Source of the DNA: Steroidobacteraceae bacterium
GTDB lineage: Bacteria; Pseudomonadota; Gammaproteobacteria; Steroidobacterales; Steroidobacteraceae
Direction of reading: 5' to 3'
Assembly: GCA_027531255.1 (NCBI GenBank)
Contig: JAPZRU010000031.1
Coordinates: 1 to 56,717 of the forward strand
Length of the DNA: 56,717 nucleotides
The notes beneath the pieces are model-generated. The model was given only the letters and a program-made list of their open reading frames with translations. It searched no databases and was not told the DNA's origin. Below, piece after piece: positions 19,052-27,935 of the stretch (the first letter of the stretch is position 1; every line of letters starts with the position of its first letter). The position numbers and the translations under genes were made by a program.

Positions 19052-19702
19052 ATGCGCAGGCTTCACACGGCCGTCCTCACCGCCACCGGCCTGGCGCTGG
19101 CGCTGGGTGGCCTGCTGGCCGGCTGCGGCACCACCGGGGGCCTCGGCGGCTCGCGCGAGCGAGCCGCACCGGTAGCGCCGAGGCTGCCCGCCGACGCCGA
19201 GGCGTCGCGGCAGTATCTCGAGCTGCTGGAGCAGCTGATCGCCGCCACGCCGGCCCGGCAGGCCGAGATCGTCCAGACCGCCCGGCTCGCGGCCGAGAAC
19301 TCGCCGACGACGATGAACCGTCTGCGCTACGCGTTGCTGCTCGGACTGCCAGGTCACGGGGCGGCGGATGCTGTCGCGGCCCGGAGACAGTTGTCGGAAC
19401 TGCTGGCTCGTCCAGAATTGCTGCTGCCGGCCGAGCGGGCGCTGGCGGGCGCGTTCCTCCGGGCCGCGGAAGACCGCCTGGTGCTCGCCGCCGAAAACCA
19501 CCGCCTGCAGCAGGAGGCCGCGACCCGGGAACGGGAGCGCACCACGGCGACCGAGCGTCGCCTGCGGGCGGAGATCGAGGAGAACCAGCGCCTCCGGCGT
19601 GCTCTCGACGATGCGCGGAAGAAGCTGGAGGCCGTGAGCCAGCTCGAGCGCAGCATCACCGAGCGCGGCGGCACGGCCACCGGGACCCAGGGCAGACCGT
19701 GA
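19052..19702 (+). CDS. qseG: QseG-like outer-membrane lipoprotein of the glrK-glrR operon
   Basis: A 216-residue lipoprotein with signal LALALGGLLAGCGTTGG (lipobox LAGC), a helical domain with YLELLEQLIAATPARQ and NRLRYALLLGLPG, and a C-terminal coiled coil (about 150-205). Its position, ten bases after the kinase and overlapping the regulator start (TGATG), is that of QseG, which interacts with the kinase in the periplasm. Sequence similarity to QseG cannot be judged by eye beyond size, lipobox and coiled coil, so the name rests on gene order. Confidence 0.75.
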   Translation: MRRLHTAVLTATGLALALGGLLAGCGTTGGLGGSRERAAPVAPRLPADAEASRQYLELLEQLIAATPARQAEIVQTARLAAENSPTTMNRLRYALLLGLPGHGAADAVAARRQLSELLARPELLLPAERALAGAFLRAAEDRLVLAAENHRLQQEAATRERERTTATERRLRAEIEENQRLRRALDDARKKLEAVSQLERSITERGGTATGTQGRP

Positions 19703-21063
19703 TGCAGGCAGCCGTGAAACGCGAATCCGCCAAGCGCAAGGCCAAGATCCTCGTGGTCGACGACGACCCGGGACTCCTGCGGCTCCTCACGATCCGCCTG
19801 CGGGCGGAGAGCTACGAGGTCGAGGCCGTCCAGAGCGCGGCCGACGCGCTCGCGGCCGCGGGGCGCTTTCGCCCCGATCTCGTGATCACCGACCTCCGCA
19901 TGGACCAGATGGACGGCATCGGGCTCCTGAAGGAGCTCCAGGCCCGCTGGCCCGGACTCAAGGTCATCATCCTGACCGCGCACGGCACCATCCCGGACGC
20001 GGTGCGCGCGACGCAGAGCGGCGCCTTCGGCTTCCTGACGAAGCCCGTCGAGAAGCAGGAGCTCCTCGAACAGGTCCAGAAGGCACTGAAGATCTCCGGC
20101 TTCCCCGCCGTCGACGAGGAATGGCGTGCGGATGTCGTCACGCGCAGCCCGATCATGGAAGAGAAGCTCGCGCAGGCGCACATGGTCGCCGGCACCGATG
20201 CGCGCGTGCTGATCACCGGCGAGGGCGGCGTCGGCAAGAAGCTGCTGGCCCGCGCGATCCACCGCGCGAGCTCGCGGCGCAGCGGCTCGTTCGTCGTCGT
20301 CAGCTGCGCGGAGCTCGCCGAGACGCAGCTCGAATCCGACCTGTTCGGGTACGAGAACGGCGCGCTCGCCGGCAGCGCGCCGTCCCGACGCGGCCTGCTC
20401 GAAGCGGCCGAGGGCGGCACCGTGGTGCTCGACGAGGTCGCGGCGCTGCCGCTCGCGCTGCAGGCAAAGCTCGTTCGCACGCTGCAGGAAGGTCGCGTGC
20501 ATCCGGCGGGCAGCGCACAGTCACAGCCGATGAACGCGCGCGTCATGGCGACCACCCGCCACGACCTCACGCAACTGATGCTGCACGGCAAGTTCCGCGA
20601 GGACCTCTACTACCGGCTGAACGTCGTGCACATCGACGTACCTTCGCTCGCGCGCCGGCGCGAGGACATCCCCCTGCTGGTCGCTCGCTTCCTCGAGCAG
20701 ATGGCCGCCGAGACCGGCACCCGCAAGATCTACGCGCCCGAGGCGGTGGAACTGCTCGCCACGGCCGACTGGCCGGGCAACATCCGGCAGCTGCAGCAGG
20801 TGGTGCGCCAGAACTACGCGATCGCACAGACGCCGGTGATCAGCGCCGAGATCGCGCAGCAGGCGGTCGGCGTGGCCGCGAGCCGACTGCCCTCGTTCGA
20901 CGAGGCGCGCGACGAGTTCACGCGCGCCTACCTCGTGCAGATCCTGCAGATCACCGGCGGCAACGTCAGCCAGGCCGCGCGCCTCGCGAAGCGCAACCGC
21001 ACGGACTTCTACAAGCTCCTGTCGCGGCACGCCCTCTCGCCGGACGAGTTCAAGACCCGGTAA
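19702..21063 (+). CDS. glrR: GlrR/QseF-type response regulator with degenerate sigma54-contact loop
   Basis: A 453-residue regulator: receiver (about 15-130; KILVVDDDPGLLRLL, phosphoacceptor in LVITDLRMDQMDG), AAA+ domain (about 145-380) and Fis-type helix-turn-helix (NVSQAARLAKRNRTDFYKLL). The AAA+ motifs differ from the usual pattern. Walker A is GEGGVGKKLLARAIH instead of GESGTGKELLARAIH. The GAFTGA loop reads GALAGS. Walker B is GGTVVLDEV. REDLYYRLNVV (arginine fingers) and WPGNIRQL are kept. Loss of the GAFTGA Phe-Thr core would be expected to weaken or abolish sigma54 activation. The ATG overlaps the lipoprotein stop. Confidence 0.88.
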   Translation: MQAAVKRESAKRKAKILVVDDDPGLLRLLTIRLRAESYEVEAVQSAADALAAAGRFRPDLVITDLRMDQMDGIGLLKELQARWPGLKVIILTAHGTIPDAVRATQSGAFGFLTKPVEKQELLEQVQKALKISGFPAVDEEWRADVVTRSPIMEEKLAQAHMVAGTDARVLITGEGGVGKKLLARAIHRASSRRSGSFVVVSCAELAETQLESDLFGYENGALAGSAPSRRGLLEAAEGGTVVLDEVAALPLALQAKLVRTLQEGRVHPAGSAQSQPMNARVMATTRHDLTQLMLHGKFREDLYYRLNVVHIDVPSLARRREDIPLLVARFLEQMAAETGTRKIYAPEAVELLATADWPGNIRQLQQVVRQNYAIAQTPVISAEIAQQAVGVAASRLPSFDEARDEFTRAYLVQILQITGGNVSQAARLAKRNRTDFYKLLSRHALSPDEFKTR

Positions 21064-21083
21064 AGAGGGGTCAGTCCCCTTTT
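21063..21083. terminator. Intrinsic terminator hairpin after glrR
   Basis: AAGAGGGG (21063-21070), loop TCAGT, CCCCTTTT (21076-21083). The stem is eight pairs with one G:U and ends in a T run on the plus strand, with an A run on the other strand, so it could act in both directions. It begins within the glrR stop codon. Confidence 0.65.
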
Positions 21084-21097
21084 CCCACCCGGCCACA

Positions 21098-21116
21098 CAA
21101 GGGGTCCGCCCCCTTG
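21098..21116. terminator. Second hairpin between converging genes
   Basis: CAAGGGG (21098-21104), loop TCCGC, CCCCTTG (21110-21116): a perfect seven-pair stem, 14 bases after the first hairpin and just before the stop of the convergent aminotransferase gene. There is no long T tract, so it may be a second terminator or a palindromic dispersed element. Confidence 0.5.
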
Positions 21117-21121
21117 TTCGC

Positions 21122-22288
21122 TCAGCCCGCGCGGTAGAACCGCGCGATCGAGTCCACCACGTGCTCGAGCTGGCCGCGCGTCAGCTCGCCGTACACCGGC
21201 AGCGCCAGCGTCTCGCGCGCCGCTCGCTCGGACTCCGGGCAGTCTCCGGACTTCATCCCGAGGTAGGCGAAGCACTGCTGCAGGTGCAGCGGCACCGGGT
21301 AGTAGATCTCGGTGCCCACGCCCGCCTCGGCCAGGTGCGTCTTGAGGCGATCCCGCTCGGGCGCGCGGATCACGAACTGGTTGTAGATGTGGCGGCTGTT
21401 CGGCATCTCGTAGGGCAGTGTCACCGTGGACGCGAGCCCCGCCCGCTCGAACAGCTCGCGGTAGATCGCCGCGTTGCGCTGGCGCCCCTCGGTCCAGCCG
21501 TCGAGATGCTTCAGCTTGACGTTCAGCACCGCCGCCTGCAGCTCGTCTATCCGGAAGTTGCCGCCGATCATCGAGTGGTAGTACTTCGGCTTGCCGCCGT
21601 GCACGCGCAGCACGCGCAGCTTCTCGGCGAGTTCCGGATCGCGCGCCGTGCAGAGCCCGGCGTCGCCGAAAGCCCCCAGGTTCTTGCTCGGAAAGAACGA
21701 GAAGCAGCCCACGGCGCCGAAGCTGCCGGCCCGCGCGCCGGCGTACTCCGAGCCGATCGCCTGCGCGGCGTCCTCGATCACGGCGAGCCCGTGACGCTTC
21801 GCGATCTCGAGCAGCGGCTTCATGTCGGCGCACTGGCCGTAGAGGTGCACCGGCATCAGCGCGCGGATGCGCCCGCCCGTCGCGCGATTCACGAGCACGC
21901 CGTCGCGCACTTCGCAGCTCTCCTCGACGAAGCGCTGCACGGCCACCGGGCTCAGGTTGTAGGTGGACGGCTCGATGTCGAGGTAGACCGGCCGCGCACC
22001 CGCCCGCGCGATCGTGCCGCCGGTCGCGAAGAACGTGTACGGCGAGGTGATCACCTCGTCACCCGGCCCGACGTCGAGCCCCATCAACGCGAGCAGCAGC
22101 GCGTCGGTGCCGGACGACACGCCGATGCCGAACTCGCAGTCCGAGTACTTCGCGACCGCCGCCTCCAGCGCCGTGACCTGCGGCCCGAGGATGAACGCCT
22201 GCGACTCGCAGATGCTCTCGAGCAGCGGCAGGAGCTCGGCCTTGAACGACTGGTACTGGAGCTTCAGATCGAGCAGCGGGACTTGCAT
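21122..22288 (-). CDS. DegT/DnrJ/EryC1-family sugar aminotransferase
   Basis: A 388-residue PLP enzyme that transaminates nucleotide-linked keto-sugars. [17 protein letters not shown] is the typical opening. [39 protein letters not shown] and [12 protein letters not shown] follow. [15 protein letters not shown] contains the PLP lysine, and [14 protein letters not shown] is intact. It is the last gene of the minus-strand EPS locus and would provide an amino sugar (for example a 3- or 4-amino-deoxyhexose). ATG 22288 gives the family start. Confidence 0.9.
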   Translation of the reverse strand: MQVPLLDLKLQYQSFKAELLPLLESICESQAFILGPQVTALEAAVAKYSDCEFGIGVSSGTDALLLALMGLDVGPGDEVITSPYTFFATGGTIARAGARPVYLDIEPSTYNLSPVAVQRFVEESCEVRDGVLVNRATGGRIRALMPVHLYGQCADMKPLLEIAKRHGLAVIEDAAQAIGSEYAGARAGSFGAVGCFSFFPSKNLGAFGDAGLCTARDPELAEKLRVLRVHGGKPKYYHSMIGGNFRIDELQAAVLNVKLKHLDGWTEGRQRNAAIYRELFERAGLASTVTLPYEMPNSRHIYNQFVIRAPERDRLKTHLAEAGVGTEIYYPVPLHLQQCFAYLGMKSGDCPESERAARETLALPVYGELTRGQLEHVVDSIARFYRAG

Positions 22289-22583
22289 GGGACACGCCTG
22301 TGGCGGGAAACGCGCGGATTCTCCGTCAATCCGCCCGCAATGACCACTGCGTTTCCCGGTGTGCTTTCCCCTCCCGCGTACCGCGTCGGGGCTGAGCCGG
22401 ACGGCAGCGCCGTAGACTCCGGCCTCCTCCCCGCCGCCTGGTGCGGCGGAGCCGGCCGATCGCATGAACGAGGACCACGTCCAGCGGCGTGTCGTCAGCG
22501 GCATCGCCTGGGAGTCGAGCACCTCGCCAAGCTGATCGACTCGGCCACGGCCGCGAACCGCGCGATCGTGTCGCCAGGAGGCG
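22289..22583. other. Gap between aminotransferase and chain-length remnant; no gene assigned
   Basis: No reading frame here has a convincing family match. Minus-strand frames keep GC-rich coding-like composition (for example [18 protein letters not shown] and [12 protein letters not shown] in different frames), which looks like decayed coding sequence broken by several frame changes, possibly further parts of the chain-length determinant or of a following kinase gene. Confidence 0.4.
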
Positions 22584-22852
22584 CCGTCGCTGACTTCGCC
22601 GGACTCGCGCGGCATCAGCCCCACGTTCCTCTACTTGAACTCCGCGAGCGCGGCTTCCGACTGAGCGAGCCGCTTCTCGTACTCGGCGACCTGCTCCTCG
22701 AGGAACCGGTTCGCCGACGCCGCGCCCGCGCGGCTGCCGTCCAGGGTGTCCTCGACGAAGCTCTTGAGCAGCGCCTGCACGACCGCGAGCGACTTGCCAC
22801 GCCGGGGTCGAGATCGGTCTGCGACGCGACCTTCTGCAGCTGCGGGCGGCGC
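22584..22852 (-). pseudogene. XrtA-type polysaccharide chain-length determinant, collapsed remnant
   Basis: Immediately after export protein copy 1, the minus strand reads RPQLQKVASQTDLD, a block from the N-terminal Wzz domain of PEP-CTERM-locus chain-length determinants. In another frame follows LAVVQALLKSFVEDTL and then ANRFLEEQVAEYEKRL up to LAEFK, a TAG stop (22631-22633), and RNVGLMP. In intact proteins these blocks occur in the same order (EFKRxNVGLMP), but the stretch between the first two is missing here, as is everything after. So there is at least one internal deletion, one frame change, one nonsense codon and loss of the C-terminal half. This co-polymerase normally sets polymer length with the export protein. 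Confidence 0.75.
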
Positions 22853-23581
22853 CTAGAAGAACGACTCCGGCACGACGAGCACGTCGCCGGGCTGCAGCGG
22901 CAGGTTGTGCCGCAGGTCGCCGCGCGAGACGAGATCGCCTAGGCGCACGCGGATTTCCTTCGCGCTCGCGCCCTCGCCGCGGATGATGCGGGCGCGGTTC
23001 GGCGCGGCGAACTCGCCGACGCCACCGACGGCGAGGATCGCGTCCAGCACCCGCAGCCCGTCGCGGTACGGGATGCTCTGTGGCTGGCGCACCTGGCCCA
23101 CCACCTTCACCTGCCGGAACGTGCTCACCGCCTGCGTGACGATCACGTTCACCTTCGGCTGGCGGATGTACTCGCCGAGCACGCCCTCGATGTGACGCGC
23201 CAGCTGCGACGGGGTCTTGCCCGCCGCCACCATGTCCTCGACCAGCGGCGTCGAGATCTTGCCGTCCGGGCGCACCGCCACGTTCGTCGAGAGCTCGGGG
23301 TTCAGCCAGACGAAGACCTGGACGGCATCGCCGGGCCCGATCACGTAGTCGGCGGGGACGTCGGCGCCGCTGGCTGGCGCCGTGGGCGCCGTGGGCGCCG
23401 GCGTGCCGCCAGGCGCCGCGGACGGCCCCGCAGTCGCGCAGGCGGGCAGTCCGAGAACGGCCATCGCGCCGCCCAGGAAGAGCAGCAGGCTCGCCCACGG
23501 ACCCTGCACGGCGCGCGCACGTGCCGCAACGCCGGCGCAGGAACCCCATCGATCGGGCGATCGTCGAGAACGAGTCGGCAT
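22853..23581 (-). CDS. Wza-like polysaccharide export protein, PEP-CTERM locus type (copy 1)
   Basis: A 242-residue secreted protein. A signal region (residues about 20-45, LLLFLGGAMAVLGLPACATAG, possible lipobox LPAC) and an Ala/Pro linker precede the poly_export domain: DYVIGPGDAVQVFVWLNPEL, RPDGKISTPLVEDMVAAGKT, then the SLBB block VVGQVRQPQSIPYRDGL and VLDAILAVGGVGEF, ending PLQPGDVLVVPESFF. It forms or lines the outer-membrane exit channel for EPS. ATG 23581 with GGAAGGTGG ahead. Very similar to copy 2 at 34214-34873, from which it differs mainly in the signal and linker. Confidence 0.9.
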   Translation of the reverse strand: MPTRSRRSPDRWGSCAGVAARARAVQGPWASLLLFLGGAMAVLGLPACATAGPSAAPGGTPAPTAPTAPASGADVPADYVIGPGDAVQVFVWLNPELSTNVAVRPDGKISTPLVEDMVAAGKTPSQLARHIEGVLGEYIRQPKVNVIVTQAVSTFRQVKVVGQVRQPQSIPYRDGLRVLDAILAVGGVGEFAAPNRARIIRGEGASAKEIRVRLGDLVSRGDLRHNLPLQPGDVLVVPESFF

Positions 23582-23731
23582 GCCACCTTCCCTGGTCCGC
23601 CTGCCGCGGCGGGTCGTCCCTGGCGTCGGGCCCCTCCTGAACCCTCCGCAGGCCACCGGCCCGCCGCGCATCCTGCGCCACGGGCCGGGGCGGTGTTCCT
23701 TCGTCGGCCGTCGCGCGGCCGCGCTGTCGTC

Positions 23732-26500
23732 TCAGCGCAGCGTGCGCCCGAGCTCCTCGAAGCGCGTGCGCCACTCCGGCGTCACCTGCGCCTGGAGGGC
23801 GCGACTCACGACCTCCTGGGCCGCGGCCTTGTCGCCCTTGCGGCTCAACGCCTGCGCCAGATGATACTGAATGTCCACGGAGCCAGGCGCGGCGGCCGCG
23901 GCTTCTCGCAAGAATCGGATGCCTTCGTCGAGCTGGCCCGCATTCACGAGCGCCCAGCCCAGCGTGTCCGTGATCGCCGGATTGCGCGGGGCGAGTTCGT
24001 GCGCGCGGCGCGCGGTCGCCACCGCGCGCTTGTCGCCGACCTCGTTGTAGAGCCACGCGAGGTTGTTCAGCAGCACGGCCGCGTTCCGCTCGATCTTGAG
24101 CGCGGCCTCGTACTCCTGGATCGCGCGGGCGCGATTGCCGGCGCGCTGGAAGTGCTCCGCGTACGCGGCGCGCACCGCGAGGTCCCGCGGGTTCGACTGG
24201 ATCCAGTCGGCCAGCGTGCGCTCGGGCGCCCCGGCGTTCGCGCGCACGCGCGCCTGGTAGAGCGCGACCGCGCCTTCGGCGGTCGGCTGCGCCTGCTGCA
24301 TCTGCTCGAGCGCACGCGCCGCCTCCGGGAACCGCTGCAGCTGCGCCAGTACTTCCGCCTCGATCCGGAAGCCGGCGGCGCGGGTCTCGGGATTCTGCTG
24401 CGCACGGCGCGCCGCATCGAGCGCGGCGTCCGGGTTCTTGGCGCCCAGCTCGAGCCGCGCGAGCGCAGCCGGCGGCAGCGGCGAACGCGGCGCGAGCGTC
24501 AGCGCACGGCGGTACGCGGCACGTGCGTCCTCGAGCTGCTGCGAACGCTCGTGCACCTCGCCCTTCGCGAGCCAGGCCGGCGCCGAGTCCGGCGCGAGCC
24601 GCACCGCCTCGTTCACGTCGGCGAGCGCGCGCTCCGCATCCTTGCGCTCGAGTGCGATCCCGGCCGACAGGATCCGCGCCTCGGGGCGCTGGGCCGTCAG
24701 CTGCACCAGCTCGTCGGCCACCTTCTGGGCCGCGTCGAACTGCCGCTGGCTCACGTAGTACCGCGCCAGCAGGGCCCGCGGCTCCGTGGCCTTCGGGTCC
24801 GCAGCGCGAGCCTGTTCGAGCCAGCGCACCGCTTCGGCCTCGTTGCCACGCGCGGATGCGAGCTGTGCGAGGCCGACCTGCGTGGCCGACGACGGCGCCA
24901 GCTGCTGCGCGCGCTTCAGGGAATTCTCGGCCGCCTCGAGCTGGCCGGCACGTGCCTGCACGCGCGCCAGGCTGAGCAGCGGCTCCGCGCTCTTCGGGTT
25001 GGCGGCCGCGAGCTTCTGCAGCAGTTCGAGAGCCGGCGCCGTTTCGCCGAGCGCCGCGAGCGTCTGGCCGGCGAAGATCACCGACTCGACCTGGCCCGCG
25101 TTCTTCTCGCCGTATTCGCGCAGCCCGCGGATGGCCGCCGGCCGGTCCTTCGCTGCCAGCGCGACGAGCCTCAACCGCTCGCGCTGGACGCCCGCGTCGC
25201 CCGGCGCCTCGCCGAGCAGCTTGAGGGCGCGCTCCGGGCGACCGGCCTGCAAGAACGCGGCCGCGAGGTCGAGGCGCACCGACTCCGTAGACACTCCCTC
25301 CGACTCCAGCCGCTCCAGCAGGCGCGTGGCCTCGGCGGCATTGCCGGCCGCGAGCGCCGCGCGAGCCTGCATCAGCACGAGGTCGGGCGTCGGCCGCTCG
25401 CCGCCGGCCTCGCGCAGCGTCTGCGCCGCGTCGGCCGGGCGCCCCTGCGCCATCTGCACCTGGGCCAGCAGCCGGCGGGCAGGCGAATAGTCGGGGTTGC
25501 TCGCGATGGCGCGCTGCAGGTTCATCGTCGCCTGCTCGAGGCTGCCCTGCTCGAGGTTCACGGCCGCCACGAGCGTGCGGAACTGCGGATTCTCGGGATC
25601 GGCGTTGACGAGCCGCTGCAGGTCCTCGAGCGCCTTCGGGAAGTCGCGCTGCGCGGCGGCCACGCGGCCCCGCAGCAGGATCGTGACGCCGGCGCCCGGC
25701 GCAGTCTTGCCGAGCGACTCCACCAGCTTCGCCGCGTCGTCCAGCTTGTTCTGCCCCAGCAGCGCGTCGCCGAAGCCGGCCGCGGCGCCGAGATACGCGG
25801 CGAGCTCGCCCTTCGGGTTGGCGCGCTCGAACGCGGTGCGGTAGGCCGTCTCGGCCGCAGGCAGGTTGCCCGCCTGCAGGTGGAGATCGCCGATCGCGCG
25901 CGGGATCGCGGCACTCTGCGGCAGCTCCTTCGCGGCGGCCTCGAGGCTGCGCAGGCCCGCCGCCGCGTCGCCGCCCGCCGCGATCGCGAGCCCGAGCAGC
26001 GCGCGGGCTTCGTCGCGCTCCGGGTCCGCGGCGACCGCCGCGTCGAGCGACGCGCGCGCGAGCGCCACCTGCTGCTGCGCCAGCTGCGCGCGGGCGAGCA
26101 GCGTCAGGCGCGCGACGGGCGCGAGGCCCGGCACGTCCTTCGCGAGCCCCGTCAGCACCGCATCGTAGTCGCGCTGCGCCAGTGCGATCTGCCAGCGCAA
26201 GGGTTCGTAGAGCTCCGGCGGCACCTCGCCCGCCTGCACCTTCTCGAAGTCGGCGCGCGCCGCGCCCACGTCGCCCTGCGCCAGCTGCGCGCGCGCCAGC
26301 AGCAGGCGCGCCTTCATGTTCGACTGGTCGTCCTGCAGCACGTTCTTCAGGTCGACCACCGCGGCGCCCATGTCGCCGCTCTCGATCGCCGCCTGCGCGC
26401 GCTCGATGCGCGCCTCCGGGCTCATGAAGAACTCGCAGCCGCCGAGCGCGAGCGCGCACAGCACGATCAGCGGCCGGGCCGCCCCGATACTCACGGACAT
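23732..26500 (-). CDS. prsT: PEP-CTERM system TPR-repeat lipoprotein PrsT
   Basis: A 922-residue lipoprotein: signal PLIVLCALALGGCEFF (lipobox LGGC), the characteristic FFMSPEARIERAQAAIESGDM start of PrsT, then tetratricopeptide-like repeats throughout (for example DYSPARRLLAQVQMAQGRPADA, NAAVLLNNLAWLYNEVGDKRAV). Family length is about 920. PrsT proteins sit next to PrsK/PrsR in exosortase A genomes and are thought to act in periplasmic assembly of the EPS machinery. Start ATG 26500 has AAGGAG at proper spacing. Fourteen bases separate it from prsR. Confidence 0.93.
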   Translation of the reverse strand: MSVSIGAARPLIVLCALALGGCEFFMSPEARIERAQAAIESGDMGAAVVDLKNVLQDDQSNMKARLLLARAQLAQGDVGAARADFEKVQAGEVPPELYEPLRWQIALAQRDYDAVLTGLAKDVPGLAPVARLTLLARAQLAQQQVALARASLDAAVAADPERDEARALLGLAIAAGGDAAAGLRSLEAAAKELPQSAAIPRAIGDLHLQAGNLPAAETAYRTAFERANPKGELAAYLGAAAGFGDALLGQNKLDDAAKLVESLGKTAPGAGVTILLRGRVAAAQRDFPKALEDLQRLVNADPENPQFRTLVAAVNLEQGSLEQATMNLQRAIASNPDYSPARRLLAQVQMAQGRPADAAQTLREAGGERPTPDLVLMQARAALAAGNAAEATRLLERLESEGVSTESVRLDLAAAFLQAGRPERALKLLGEAPGDAGVQRERLRLVALAAKDRPAAIRGLREYGEKNAGQVESVIFAGQTLAALGETAPALELLQKLAAANPKSAEPLLSLARVQARAGQLEAAENSLKRAQQLAPSSATQVGLAQLASARGNEAEAVRWLEQARAADPKATEPRALLARYYVSQRQFDAAQKVADELVQLTAQRPEARILSAGIALERKDAERALADVNEAVRLAPDSAPAWLAKGEVHERSQQLEDARAAYRRALTLAPRSPLPPAALARLELGAKNPDAALDAARRAQQNPETRAAGFRIEAEVLAQLQRFPEAARALEQMQQAQPTAEGAVALYQARVRANAGAPERTLADWIQSNPRDLAVRAAYAEHFQRAGNRARAIQEYEAALKIERNAAVLLNNLAWLYNEVGDKRAVATARRAHELAPRNPAITDTLGWALVNAGQLDEGIRFLREAAAAAPGSVDIQYHLAQALSRKGDKAAAQEVVSRALQAQVTPEWRTRFEELGRTLR

Positions 26501-26514
26501 CCTGGCTCCTTCCG

Positions 26515-27927
<1,413 letters not shown>

Positions 27928-27935
27928 GAGCCCGC

